A stretch of 64,000 nucleotides of DNA from an uncultured Pseudomonadales bacterium (GTDB lineage Bacteria; Pseudomonadota; Gammaproteobacteria; Pseudomonadales; Azotimanducaceae), in NCBI GenBank assembly GCA_951813515.1, contig OX638346.1, positions 186,001 through 250,000 of the forward strand, written 5' to 3'. The position numbers were made by a program, and so were the translations under genes. Positions 8,698 through 16,957 of this stretch are shown one piece after another. The notes under the pieces were generated by a model. It made no database searches. It was not told the origin of the DNA and was given only the letters and a program-made list of their open reading frames with translations. Within the stretch, counting starts at the first letter, position 1; every line of letters starts with the position of its first letter.

Positions 8698-10136
8698 GTC
8701 GTCCTGGCGGTCTTCAGGCTAGTCAGGAACCGCACGGCAAACACGACCGCCGCGAGCAACACCAGCGCCCCGAATACCGACGAACTTGCGCTGTACTCCA
8801 CCCACTCGGGCAAGTGCTCGGCGAAGCGCCGGGGAACGGATGCGTAGCCGCTCAAGAGGAACATGAACGAGAACGCCATGCCCGCCGCTGCGTATACCCA
8901 GAACGCCACCTTGTCGATCGTCTTCGTCGCCCCGTTCTGGCCCGCGACGTGGTACATGAAACCGAACAGCATGGCCACCAGTCCCACGATCAGATACGTA
9001 TGCACATGGCCAGGCACCCACATGGTGTTGTGCATGACGTTGTTGACCGCGATGGTGCCGTCGATGATCGCCGGGACGATGCCTACGCCCCAACCGAATA
9101 TGGACAGGAAGAGCAGTCCGGAGACGATGTCCCAGCGCATTCCCGAACGGTACACATTCGTCAGCGCGTTGTAGGCGGTCACGATCAGGATCGGGATTCC
9201 GCTCAGGTAGGAAACCACCTGGCCAATGATCAATGCCCAGGTCGGCATGACGAAGTCCATCAGCAGGTGATGCGGGTAAACCGACATCACCATGATCGTC
9301 GATGCCGTCCACGCGGCCAGGAATACCCGGCTCGATGGCCACGGCCGCTTCGTGTATGTCGGCAGGATCTCATACACCGCGATAACCGCTTGGTAAATCG
9401 TCGCATTGATGAATACGTGACCGAAGAAGTAGATCAGGTTCTTGGTCAGTAACGGGTCCACCGCGAACGTCGGCACGAACAGGTTGACCAGAATGAGAAC
9501 CAGGACCACGGCACCCGCCGTGATGCCGGCGGTGTTGATGATCAGGACCATGGTCGACGCAACAACCGTCGGCGGGGGCGGCTCCCCCTCGCCTCGACCG
9601 AACAAATGAGGCCAGCCAAGGCCCTTCGCGAGGGAACCGAACCGGGAAATGATCGCCCGCGCCGCATCCAGGTAAAGCAGGAGGAAGCCGACGCCGATGG
9701 ACATCAGGCCCAACAGGTAGCAGGCCGCGCCGACGTTGCCCCAGGCACCCATTCCATGGGAGGGCAGCGGAAACAGAAAAGTCCAGCCGCCAGCAAAACC
9801 GCCGACAAATATGCCTCCGAGGATCAACACCACGCCCAACAGGAACAACGCCAGGTTGGTCCAGAGGATGCCGACGGTCAGGTCGACGTAGCGCCGCAGG
9901 AAATACCACATGACAGCGCTTCCGGCGAGGCCGGAAATGCCAACCATGCCGGCCCCGTGGGCCGTCATGACCTGGTAGAAGATATCGGGCGGCATCCAGA
10001 GCCAGTCCGCCTGGCCGACCCGCATCAGCACGCCAAGCGCCATCATGAGCACGAACACCAGGGCGGAAATAGCCAGGTAAGTCAGAACACCCGCGCGGGC
10101 GGATGTCGGTAGCGGTGAAATTGTCGCTTCACTCAT
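8694..10136 (-). CDS. norS: Heme-copper oxidase superfamily subunit I, probable sNOR-type nitric oxide reductase
   Basis: A 480-residue protein with about twelve membrane segments. All six metal-binding histidines can be placed: low-spin heme His in TAHGAGM, CuB His in FFGHVFIN, the CuB pair in SVYPHHLLMD, and the heme pair in VPGHVHTY. The HPEVY-type crosslinked tyrosine of A- and B-type oxidases is absent: the sequence is HVFIN, with Asn at the +4 position. The set CuA subunit II, subunit I, senC and a membrane ORF matches the norSY-senC-orf1 cluster of Nitrosomonas and Nitrosococcus, so NO reduction is more likely than O2 reduction. That is inference; an unusual oxidase is the alternative. 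Confidence 0.75.
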   Translation of the reverse strand: MSEATISPLPTSARAGVLTYLAISALVFVLMMALGVLMRVGQADWLWMPPDIFYQVMTAHGAGMVGISGLAGSAVMWYFLRRYVDLTVGILWTNLALFLLGVVLILGGIFVGGFAGGWTFLFPLPSHGMGAWGNVGAACYLLGLMSIGVGFLLLYLDAARAIISRFGSLAKGLGWPHLFGRGEGEPPPPTVVASTMVLIINTAGITAGAVVLVLILVNLFVPTFAVDPLLTKNLIYFFGHVFINATIYQAVIAVYEILPTYTKRPWPSSRVFLAAWTASTIMVMSVYPHHLLMDFVMPTWALIIGQVVSYLSGIPILIVTAYNALTNVYRSGMRWDIVSGLLFLSIFGWGVGIVPAIIDGTIAVNNVMHNTMWVPGHVHTYLIVGLVAMLFGFMYHVAGQNGATKTIDKVAFWVYAAAGMAFSFMFLLSGYASVPRRFAEHLPEWVEYSASSSVFGALVLLAAVVFAVRFLTSLKTARTT

Positions 10137-10708
10137 GCGCCGTCCCTCCCTTGCGTGATTGTCGCGGAAGCATGATCAGGATGTGCCGTAACCTCGAAAT
10201 TGCTCATCATGGCGTGATGCGCAGTTCCGCAGTACTCCAGGCACAGAAGCTTGTACGTACCAGGCTCGCGCAACGTGAGCTGCAGCGAGTTGACATACCC
10301 CGGCATCGCCTGGGTCTGTCCCAACAGCCGCATATTCGGATCGTAGACGCCCAGTCCGTGATTGACGTCGCCGGCGGTAACCTCGAACACCACCGTGTCA
10401 TCGGCCGTCGCCGAATCCTGGCTCAGGGTCCAAAGCCACTGCCGACCGTCTACCTGGACCTTGACCGCGCCTTCGGCGACATCTCCGCGCGTGGCCGCAT
10501 ACGGCAGGTCCAACGTCGTGATAACCGTGATGAGCACTCCCGCCACCACGATCACCCAGAACAGGCCGGTTCGAATACCGAACGCCTTGGCCTGCACCGG
10601 ACCATAGTCGACGCTCTCCTTGCCCGCGTTGATCGCAATGAAGACAAAGACGCCTACGACGACCGCCATCAGGACGATGGTCACAAGAAAAATCGTGCCT
10701 TGAATCAT
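10133..10708 (-). CDS. norY: CuA-containing subunit II of the heme-copper enzyme
   Basis: A 191-residue protein with two N-terminal membrane helices and a cupredoxin domain. The complete CuA ligand set is present: CLEYCGTAHHAM (Cys, Glu, Cys, His, Met at the expected spacing) plus the first His in DVNHGLGVYD. A full CuA centre implies electrons come from cytochrome c or a cupredoxin rather than directly from quinol. The ATG at 10708 was chosen because GGGGAGGG lies just upstream and the protein then starts at the first membrane helix; the frame is open further but with no helix. It overlaps the subunit I gene by 4 bp. Confidence 0.88.
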   Translation of the reverse strand: MIQGTIFLVTIVLMAVVVGVFVFIAINAGKESVDYGPVQAKAFGIRTGLFWVIVVAGVLITVITTLDLPYAATRGDVAEGAVKVQVDGRQWLWTLSQDSATADDTVVFEVTAGDVNHGLGVYDPNMRLLGQTQAMPGYVNSLQLTLREPGTYKLLCLEYCGTAHHAMMSNFEVTAHPDHASATITQGRDGA

Positions 10709-10885
10709 TCGACTGCCCTCCCCGATTGCCTTGCGGCAATCCATTCTTGGGAAGTTACTCCTGTCGCCTGGTCCGGGCAACGCCAACGGCATCCAGTCGA
10801 ACGGACCCATGACTTTGAGGTCGCAAGGCGCAACGTCCTGCGGGCCGGCGATTGATAGACTTGGGGAGCACGGTTCGGAGACAGC

Positions 10886-11365
10886 GTGACGAGCGACAGA
10901 ATCATCGGTTCCGACGGCGCCCTCGCGGCAGCGCAACGCGAGACGCTGCGGGCGGTGCTGGACATGATCATTCCCGCAAGCGGCGACGGCCGCTTCCCAA
11001 GCGCGGCCGATGTCTATGTGCTCGACCATATTCGCGAGTCGGCAAGCCACCTCCTTCCAGCCTTGCGGGAAGATCTCGGCCGCCTCGACAGGCTCGCCGT
11101 CGAACGTTCGGGCTCAGCGTTCGCGCGGCTCACGGACTCCGACCGGGCTCGCGTGGTGGAAGAGATCAGGCGTGCCGAACCCGGTTTCCTGAAGTACCTC
11201 GCGCTGCAGGCCGCGACCTGCTACTACCAGGATGACCGAGTCCTTCACGCGCTCGGCGTGGAGCCGCGTCCACCTTTCCCAAAGGGTTACGAGGTTGCGT
11301 CCGGAGACCTGTCCCTGCTCGATCCTGTCCGCAAACGGGGCAAGCTGTACCGCGACACGCCCTGA
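10886..11365 (+). CDS. Gluconate 2-dehydrogenase subunit 3 family protein
   Basis: A 159-residue protein beginning with GTG. The segment LRAVLDMIIPASGDGRFPSA near the N-terminus is the family hallmark (IPxxxDGxPSA type). Such small subunits are secreted or membrane-associated partners of GMC-type flavoprotein dehydrogenases. No Tat signal is visible, so export would have to be with the partner. The nearest GMC large subunit is at 5277–6881, separated by the leftward heme-copper cluster. No cytochrome subunit gene is adjacent. Confidence 0.72.
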   Translation: MTSDRIIGSDGALAAAQRETLRAVLDMIIPASGDGRFPSAADVYVLDHIRESASHLLPALREDLGRLDRLAVERSGSAFARLTDSDRARVVEEIRRAEPGFLKYLALQAATCYYQDDRVLHALGVEPRPPFPKGYEVASGDLSLLDPVRKRGKLYRDTP

Positions 11366-11372
11366 GGCATCG

Positions 11373-12206
11373 TCACCCCGGATCTTCCGCCGACGAGGGC
11401 TCGTCGTCCGCTATCTCGTGGATTCGCGGACGTCCGGCGACGAGCCAATAGCCGAGTCCCATCAGCACGGCGCCGGCCACGGCGTTGCCCAGCGTTACCC
11501 AGACCAGGTTATGCGCGGCACCCGCAACCGAGACGCCTTCCGGATGCTCCGAGAACAACGAGACGGCGAAGACGGTCATATTGGCGACGGAGTGCTCGAA
11601 TCCTGCAGCGATGAAAGCGAACAGGCACCAGAAGATGATGATGCACTTCGCGGCGTCGTTGTCGGTCCTCGCCGAACCCCAGATCGCGAGGCAGACCAGC
11701 CAGTTGCACAGGATGGCCCGGACGAACAACTCCGTGGCAGGTGCCGTCATCTTTTTTTCGGCAACGGCATGGATCAGATCCTGACCGCCCTCCTGCAGGA
11801 CCAGGCCGCCTCCGCCCACGACGAACAACGCCCCCAGCAGCCCCGACCCCAGCAGGTTGCCGGCCCAGGTCGTTCCCCAGGCACGCAGGAGGTCCAGGGT
11901 TCGAATCGTGCCGGTGAGCCGGCCCATGGTCATGTGCATCGCATGACCGGTGAACAGCTCCGAACCGGCAAAGATGACGAGCGTCAGGGCAATACCGAAA
12001 CTCGTGCCCATGACCAGGGCGCGCCACGACGGGTCGGCTGTCTGCCCCACCGAGAAGATCAGCAGGATGCCCATGCCGACATAGGCCCCCGCCATCATCG
12101 ACGCGACCCAGAAACCGGTCGGGTTGTCGCCGAGGTTGCGTGTCTTTTCCCGGGCGAGCGCGGCCAGTTCGTGGATCGTGTCGTCGCCCTTCACATCATC
12201 AACCAC
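11373..12206 (-). CDS. FNT-family formate/nitrite channel (NirC-like)
   Basis: A 277-residue membrane protein with six expected helices. FNT signatures are visible: an N-terminal GAYVGMGILL, a loop with NLLGSGLLG, the NWLVCLA segment, and the GFEHSVANM signature carrying the central-pore histidine. FNT pentamers conduct formate, nitrite or hydrosulfide. Next to an NO-reductase-like cluster, nitrite is the most sensible cargo, but selectivity cannot be read from the motifs. The GTG start overlaps the metallophosphoesterase gene by 16 bp, indicating co-transcription with it. Confidence 0.85.
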   Translation of the reverse strand: MVDDVKGDDTIHELAALAREKTRNLGDNPTGFWVASMMAGAYVGMGILLIFSVGQTADPSWRALVMGTSFGIALTLVIFAGSELFTGHAMHMTMGRLTGTIRTLDLLRAWGTTWAGNLLGSGLLGALFVVGGGGLVLQEGGQDLIHAVAEKKMTAPATELFVRAILCNWLVCLAIWGSARTDNDAAKCIIIFWCLFAFIAAGFEHSVANMTVFAVSLFSEHPEGVSVAGAAHNLVWVTLGNAVAGAVLMGLGYWLVAGRPRIHEIADDEPSSAEDPG

Positions 12207-12988
12207 CCGTCCGGTTTCTGCTCCCTCGGCGCCTCGGCCTCGTCAACCTGACAACGCAGGATCTCGACGCCGCGCTCCGGGCACAATGTCGCGATCGCGA
12301 CGTGGCCGCCGCCATCGCTCGCATAGGCGGCAACCGGCGAGCCGGGGTAGCACGCCCTGGTCGAGCCCTGGCTGTGATCGCGCCATACATGCACATGGCC
12401 CAGGGCGAGATAGTCGAAGCCGGAATCCCGGATCTCCTCATGGGTGATCTGCGAAGACGCCATGCCGACCCGCTCCTCCACCACCTGGCCGTGGGCGAGA
12501 CCGATATTCCACAACTCGCGATGACGGGGCGGAACGTCCTTGAGCGGCACATTCTCGGGCGCATGCTCCTGCATCGCCCTGCCCCAGATGCGCACGCCGA
12601 TGTCTTCGAACTCCAGGCAATCGCCGTCCGTCTCCAGCAGGAGATGGACATGACCGCCGTTGTGGCTGCTATGGGCATCGAATTCAATCCGATGCCAGAC
12701 GGACCTTTCGTCATGCACATCGTGATTGCCGGGAAGCAGGACAACCGGACACGCAAGGCGAGCGAGTTGTTCGCGCACGAAGTCGAAGTCGTCGTCGAGG
12801 ACGCGACCGTGATCGAACAGGTCTCCGACGATGAGGAGGAGATCGGCTTCCTCTGCGAGCGCGACATCGATAACCCGAGAGAACGCGCGCTCGGCAGAGT
12901 TGCGGAAACCGCCCGACGACGCGCTGCGGAAGCGGCCATCGAGATGGACATCGGAGGTATGGACGAGTTTGACCCGACGCGTCGTCAT
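12191..12988 (-). CDS. Calcineurin-like metallophosphoesterase (SbcD/DNA-exonuclease-like)
   Basis: A 265-residue protein with the full metallophosphoesterase set: SDVHLDG (DxH), LIVGDLFDHG (GDxxD), LLPGNHDVH (GNHD), and late GLAHGQ and LGHVHVW histidine motifs. The arrangement resembles the SbcD/Mre11 nuclease-type phosphoesterase core, but no SbcC partner is adjacent. The ATG at 12988 gives a start just before VKLVHTSDVHLD. It overlaps the downstream channel gene by 16 bp. Nuclease or phosphodiesterase; substrate unknown. Confidence 0.82.
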   Translation of the reverse strand: MTTRRVKLVHTSDVHLDGRFRSASSGGFRNSAERAFSRVIDVALAEEADLLLIVGDLFDHGRVLDDDFDFVREQLARLACPVVLLPGNHDVHDERSVWHRIEFDAHSSHNGGHVHLLLETDGDCLEFEDIGVRIWGRAMQEHAPENVPLKDVPPRHRELWNIGLAHGQVVEERVGMASSQITHEEIRDSGFDYLALGHVHVWRDHSQGSTRACYPGSPVAAYASDGGGHVAIATLCPERGVEILRCQVDEAEAPREQKPDGWLMM

Positions 12989-13102
12989 GCGGTTATCGTA
13001 TCGCGACAAGCGGTCTCAAAGTAGGTTTGATCTACATGGTGTAGTTCGCTAGTCTCCCTCCTCCAAGTGGTGCAAACGCACGCTCACGATGGAGGTTCGA
13101 AG

Positions 13103-13735
13103 ATGGAAAGCGTGGTCGCCAATCTGGATGAGACGGTAGACAACATCGACCGATACCAGATCGAAGTACGAAAGGAACCTAGACTAGCCAAACTGATGAA
13201 ACAGGTGCATGCATGGTACGCCATCAGGTCGAACGACGGAACTTGGCGCTTTGCACCATCGAAATTTATCGGCTACGCGGGAAACAACGCTAGGGCCTAC
13301 TTGATGGAAGCGCATCACCGGGACGGCCGGTCAACAGAGGCCGTGCTCAAGAACTGGTTTGTCGTTGTCCCGCCTGAGACCCGTCGAGGGGCCGAACTCA
13401 ACGATGCCCTGCGCAGCTTCCTGAAGTCCCACGGACACTCGGGCCCGCGCAAGGAGGCCCGCATTTGCGTGCTCAAGGAGGTTTCCGCGACCGACGCGGA
13501 AATCATGGCCGTCGAGGTCCGGGATCGAATAAGTATCGATACCGGAATCTGCGGCGGCCGACCTCATATCCGGGGCACCCGAGTTCGCGTATCGGACATA
13601 CTGGACCTTTTCGCCCATGGCGTTTCGAGATCGGAAATCCTCGCCGACTATCCCTATCTGTGCGAGGAGGACATGCGTGCGGCCCTGGCGTTCGGCGCGG
13701 CCGCAAGCAAGCACCGCGTAATTCTGGTCAGTTGA
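13103..13735 (+). CDS. DUF433 antitoxin with an unrecognised N-terminal domain
   Basis: A 210-residue protein of two parts. The C-terminal ~65 residues are a DUF433 domain (GICGGRPHIRGTRVRVSDIL, then GVSRSEILADYPYL), a VapB-type DNA-binding antitoxin module usually found alone at about 75 residues. The N-terminal ~130 residues, including HAWYAIRSNDGTWRF and FIGYAGNNARAYL, are not part of DUF433. The start at 13103 is set by GGAGG seven bases upstream. The stop is 3 bp before the DUF5615 gene, so the two form a toxin–antitoxin operon. Confidence 0.75.
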   Translation: MESVVANLDETVDNIDRYQIEVRKEPRLAKLMKQVHAWYAIRSNDGTWRFAPSKFIGYAGNNARAYLMEAHHRDGRSTEAVLKNWFVVVPPETRRGAELNDALRSFLKSHGHSGPRKEARICVLKEVSATDAEIMAVEVRDRISIDTGICGGRPHIRGTRVRVSDILDLFAHGVSRSEILADYPYLCEEDMRAALAFGAAASKHRVILVS

Positions 13736-13738
13736 CCT

Positions 13739-14065
13739 GTGGGTTTTCTGATCGATGCACAGTTGCCGCCGGGGCTGGCGAGATGGTTGACCGACAATGG
13801 CTACCCTTCGAAACATGTCTCGGACTTCGACCTTGGCGAAGCGTCGGACAACCAAATAGAGACCAAAGCAAGAGAAACGAATGCCGTCATTTGGTCCAAG
13901 GACAGCGATTTCGCAGACCGTGCGCGCCGGCACGGGGGGCTTCAGGTGGTCTGGGTGCGACTCGGAAACACGACCAATATCGCGCTGCAAAACAAGCTGG
14001 CACCGCACCTTCCCCGTATCCGAACTGCCTTACGGGATGGGGAGTCGTTGATCGAGATTCGATGA
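13739..14065 (+). CDS. DUF5615 PIN-like toxin
   Basis: A 108-residue protein of the DUF5615 (Mut7-C/PIN-like) family. It opens with FLIDAQLPPGLARWL, carrying the first acidic residue, and has VIWSKDSDFADRARRHG with the second acidic cluster. These small proteins are routinely encoded next to DUF433 genes and are predicted RNases of VapC-like toxin–antitoxin systems. GTG start, 3 bp after the DUF433 stop. Normal family length. Confidence 0.82.
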   Translation: MGFLIDAQLPPGLARWLTDNGYPSKHVSDFDLGEASDNQIETKARETNAVIWSKDSDFADRARRHGGLQVVWVRLGNTTNIALQNKLAPHLPRIRTALRDGESLIEIR

Positions 14066-14147
14066 CGCCGCACAAAGGGGCTCGTCGCCAGATCGCTGGT
14101 GGGCTCGCATCCGGGGCAACATACACCACCATATCAATCAGTCTTGA

Positions 14148-15068
14148 ATGATCTTCGACACCCACATCATCGTCGACTGGTCTGCCCGCTCCAGGCCGAG
14201 CCCGGTACGTCCCGCGAGGGACTCCATCTGGTGGTGCGCGGCCAGGAACGGCGCCGCGTGTGACCCGGAATACGCGAGGACGCGCCATGAAGCCATCGAT
14301 CGTCTCGCCGGGACCCTCGCCGCAGAAGTGGATGCCAACCGCCGCACCCTCGTCGGTTTCGACTTTCCATTCGGATACCCGGCCGGCGTTGCATTGCATT
14401 TGACGGGCCGAACATCCGCTTTTGCGCTCTGGGACTGGCTGGATGAACAAATCCAGGATGCCCGGGACAACGCAAACAACCGCTACGACGTGGCCCAGAC
14501 GATCAACCGCGCCTATCCCGGCGTCGGGCCCTGCTGGGGTCGTCCCGCAAGCTGGCAGCATCCCGATGTGCCGACGCGCAAATCCACTTGTACCCGGCAG
14601 GACACCCATCCACCGGATCGTCGCATCGCCGATCGTCGGGCCCAGGGCGCAAAAACCGTCTGGCAACTGGCCTACGCCGGGTCCGTCGGCTCGCAGGTAT
14701 TGTTGGGATTGCCAGCTCTCAAGCGACTGACGAACGACCCGCGGATCCATTGCCAAACCGCCATCTGGCCATTTGAGACGGGGTTGTCGGCACCCGACGC
14801 GCCGGTCGTGATCGCGGAAATCTACCCTTCTCTCCTCAGGCACGAGATTCGCCAGCGCAGGAAACGGGACGAAATCCTCGATGCTGCCCAAATCCGCGTG
14901 AACGCGGAGGCCTTCGCCCGTCTCGACAGACAGGGCCGGCTGGCCCCGTTGTTCGAGGGCCATCCGAGCCTTACCGCGGAAGAACGCCAGATTGTTGAAA
15001 CCGAGGAGGCCTGGATCCTCGGCCTCGGCCACGAAGACGCGCTGCGGGGTGCGCTCAACCCGCTTTAG
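14148..15068 (+). CDS. Conserved protein with DUF429/RNase H-like features
   Basis: A 306-residue protein. It begins with an IVDWSARS segment and has VGFDFPFGYP near residue 67, a pattern of acidic residues on beta strands seen in DUF429-type predicted nucleases with an RNase H-like fold. A third conserved-looking segment is VIAEIYPSLLR near residue 223. I cannot name a function. It stands between a toxin–antitoxin pair and xylulokinase with 82-bp gaps, so it may be a separate transcription unit. Confidence 0.55.
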   Translation: MIFDTHIIVDWSARSRPSPVRPARDSIWWCAARNGAACDPEYARTRHEAIDRLAGTLAAEVDANRRTLVGFDFPFGYPAGVALHLTGRTSAFALWDWLDEQIQDARDNANNRYDVAQTINRAYPGVGPCWGRPASWQHPDVPTRKSTCTRQDTHPPDRRIADRRAQGAKTVWQLAYAGSVGSQVLLGLPALKRLTNDPRIHCQTAIWPFETGLSAPDAPVVIAEIYPSLLRHEIRQRRKRDEILDAAQIRVNAEAFARLDRQGRLAPLFEGHPSLTAEERQIVETEEAWILGLGHEDALRGALNPL

Positions 15069-15149
15069 CTACACTTGAGCGCGCAGGTCACGAGTCTTCA
15101 CTGGCTAAAGTTGTTCCGATCGGAGCGGAGTTGGGGAAATCGGCGCGTC

Positions 15150-16634
15150 ATGACCACGGTTCTGGGCATCGACATTGGTACGCAAAGCGTCAAGGTTGTC
15201 TTCTACGACTTCGAGGCACGTCAGATTGCGTCCATCGGCAGCGCGCCCCTGGACCTGTATCAAACTGATGACGGCGTTGCCGAACAGCGGGCTGAATGGT
15301 GGATCGAAGCGCTGCGAAAGGCCACGGCAAGCGTCGAGAAGAGCGTGCGGGAGAGCGTCGTCGCCATCGGTGTTTCGGGTCAGCAGCATGGCTTTGTTCC
15401 GATCAACAGATCGGGCGAGGTACCGATACCGGTGAAGCTCTGGTGCGATACGTCCACAGGCGCTGAATGCGATCGCATCGTCGAGGCATTCGGAGGCGGC
15501 GAAGCCTGCATCGCAGAAGTCGGCAATCTCATACTGCCGGGTTATACGGCATCGAAAGTTCGCTGGTTTCGAGACGCGCACCCGGACCTATACGCCAGGA
15601 TGGATACGATCCTCCTGCCCCACGACTACCTGAACTTCTATCTCACCGGTGAGCGCTGCATGGAGGCCGGAGATGCGTCGGGCACGGGGTTTCTCGACAT
15701 TCGCACTCGCGACTGGTCGGGGAAGATGCTGCGGGCGATCGATCCGGACAGGGACCTGCGCGAATGCCTGCCCGAAGTGCGGTTGGACAACGGTCCTATC
15801 GGAACACTGTCGGCACACGCAGCACAGGAGATCGGGTTGACCGCCGGGATTCCGGTGTCGACCGGTGGCGGCGACAACATGATGGGTGCCGTTGGTACCG
15901 GCAACGTGACGCCCGGTGTCGTCACCATCAGCCTGGGTACGTCGGGTACCGTGTACGCATACACCCATCAGCCCGTCATCGACCACGAGGGTGCTGTTGC
16001 CGCTTTTTGCTCATCCACCGGCGGCTGGCTGCCGCTGCTGTGCACGATGAACTGCACGGTCGGAACCGAGCTTGTGCGCCAGGTCCTCGGCGTCGACATC
16101 GCGGGATTGGAGACGCAACTCGCCGCGGCGGAGCGCGGCGCCGGAGGCGTCATCACCGTGCCGTTTTTCAATGGCGAGCGAACGCCGAACCTGCCGCAAG
16201 CCAAAGCCTGTATCACGGGACTGGATGCCCGCAATACTCGCCCGGAAAACCTCCTGCGGTCCGTCGTCGAAGGCGCCACGTTCGCGCTGCGCCATGGTCT
16301 TGAAAGACTGATTGCGCTGGGTATCGATGCAAAGGAGGTCGTACTCACCGGTGGCGGCGCGAAAAGCAGCACCTGGAGACAGATCGTTGCCGACGTTTGC
16401 AATACGCCGGTAACGGTTCTGAAGAACGAGGAGGGCGCCGCGTTTGGAGCCGCGCTGCAAGCGCTTGCAATGCTTGAAGGTGACGGTGCCGACATTCGCG
16501 ATCTGACGAAACAGCATCTGCAGCGCGACCCGGAGCAGTGCTGCGACCCTGATCCATCCGGTAGCAGTTTCTACAGCGCAGCCTATGGCAACTACCAGCG
16601 TGCGGTGCTGCAAGTCGCCGCTCTATACGGCTGA
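15150..16634 (+). CDS. xylB: Xylulokinase (FGGY-family carbohydrate kinase)
   Basis: A 494-residue kinase that would phosphorylate D-xylulose to xylulose 5-phosphate. The N-terminal phosphate-1 motif is VLGIDIGTQSVKVVFYD. The substrate-side GVSGQQHGFV and the catalytic aspartate region (LWCDTSTG) match XylB, as do the late ISLGTSGTVYAY and VLTGGGAKSSTWRQI ATP-site motifs. The ATG at 15150 precedes the first beta strand. No xylose isomerase or pentose transporter is nearby, so the sugar is inferred from the family only. Confidence 0.85.
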   Translation: MTTVLGIDIGTQSVKVVFYDFEARQIASIGSAPLDLYQTDDGVAEQRAEWWIEALRKATASVEKSVRESVVAIGVSGQQHGFVPINRSGEVPIPVKLWCDTSTGAECDRIVEAFGGGEACIAEVGNLILPGYTASKVRWFRDAHPDLYARMDTILLPHDYLNFYLTGERCMEAGDASGTGFLDIRTRDWSGKMLRAIDPDRDLRECLPEVRLDNGPIGTLSAHAAQEIGLTAGIPVSTGGGDNMMGAVGTGNVTPGVVTISLGTSGTVYAYTHQPVIDHEGAVAAFCSSTGGWLPLLCTMNCTVGTELVRQVLGVDIAGLETQLAAAERGAGGVITVPFFNGERTPNLPQAKACITGLDARNTRPENLLRSVVEGATFALRHGLERLIALGIDAKEVVLTGGGAKSSTWRQIVADVCNTPVTVLKNEEGAAFGAALQALAMLEGDGADIRDLTKQHLQRDPEQCCDPDPSGSSFYSAAYGNYQRAVLQVAALYG

Positions 16635-16672
16635 TCGGGTCGGGAAGAAAAGGAAGAAAACAGCCTTTTCGC

Positions 16673-16714
16673 TTGGAACGATGCATGTCACCTATATAAT
16701 GTTGATTATATAGG
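16673..16714 (+). promoter_or_regulatory. Promoter with embedded perfect palindrome, predicted autoregulatory operator
   Basis: A −35-like TTGGAA (16673–16678) and a consensus −10 TATAAT (16695–16700) are separated by 16 bp. The −10 lies inside a perfect 10-bp inverted repeat, CCTATATAAT (16691–16700) and ATTATATAGG (16705–16714), with a 4-bp spacer. The site is 13 bp upstream of the AbrB-type antitoxin ATG. The antitoxin–toxin complex probably binds here to repress its own operon. Confidence 0.75.
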
Positions 16715-16726
16715 TGGAGAAACGGA

Positions 16727-16957
16727 ATGCTCTCCTTCAAGATCACCACCGTCGGCTCATCGTCAGGCATCATCCTCACCAAGGAGGCCATGGCAAGACT
16801 TCGCGTCAAGAAGGGCGACACGCTTTTCCTGACGGAGGCACCGGACGGTGGGTACCGGCTGACCCCCTACGATCCCGAGTTCGCACGGCAGATGGCGCTC
16901 GCTGAAGATATCATGCACGGCGATCGCGAGATGTTGCGGTTGCTGGCGAAGAAGTGA
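16727..16957 (+). CDS. AbrB/MazE-type antitoxin (partner of Doc)
   Basis: A 76-residue swapped-hairpin AbrB-type DNA-binding protein. It starts LSFKITTVGSSSGIILTKEA, the usual opening of this antitoxin group, and has a C-terminal tail expected to neutralise the toxin. It is preceded by a strong palindromic promoter. The toxin GTG overlaps its stop by 4 bp, which fits translational coupling and stoichiometric control. The start is supported by a purine-rich GTGGAGAAACGG upstream. Confidence 0.88.
   Translation: MLSFKITTVGSSSGIILTKEAMARLRVKKGDTLFLTEAPDGGYRLTPYDPEFARQMALAEDIMHGDREMLRLLAKK

Noticed and set aside
11890..11905. GGTTCGAATC-like string suggesting a tRNA T-loop
   Set aside because: It lies inside the FNT channel gene and no acceptor or anticodon stems surround it.
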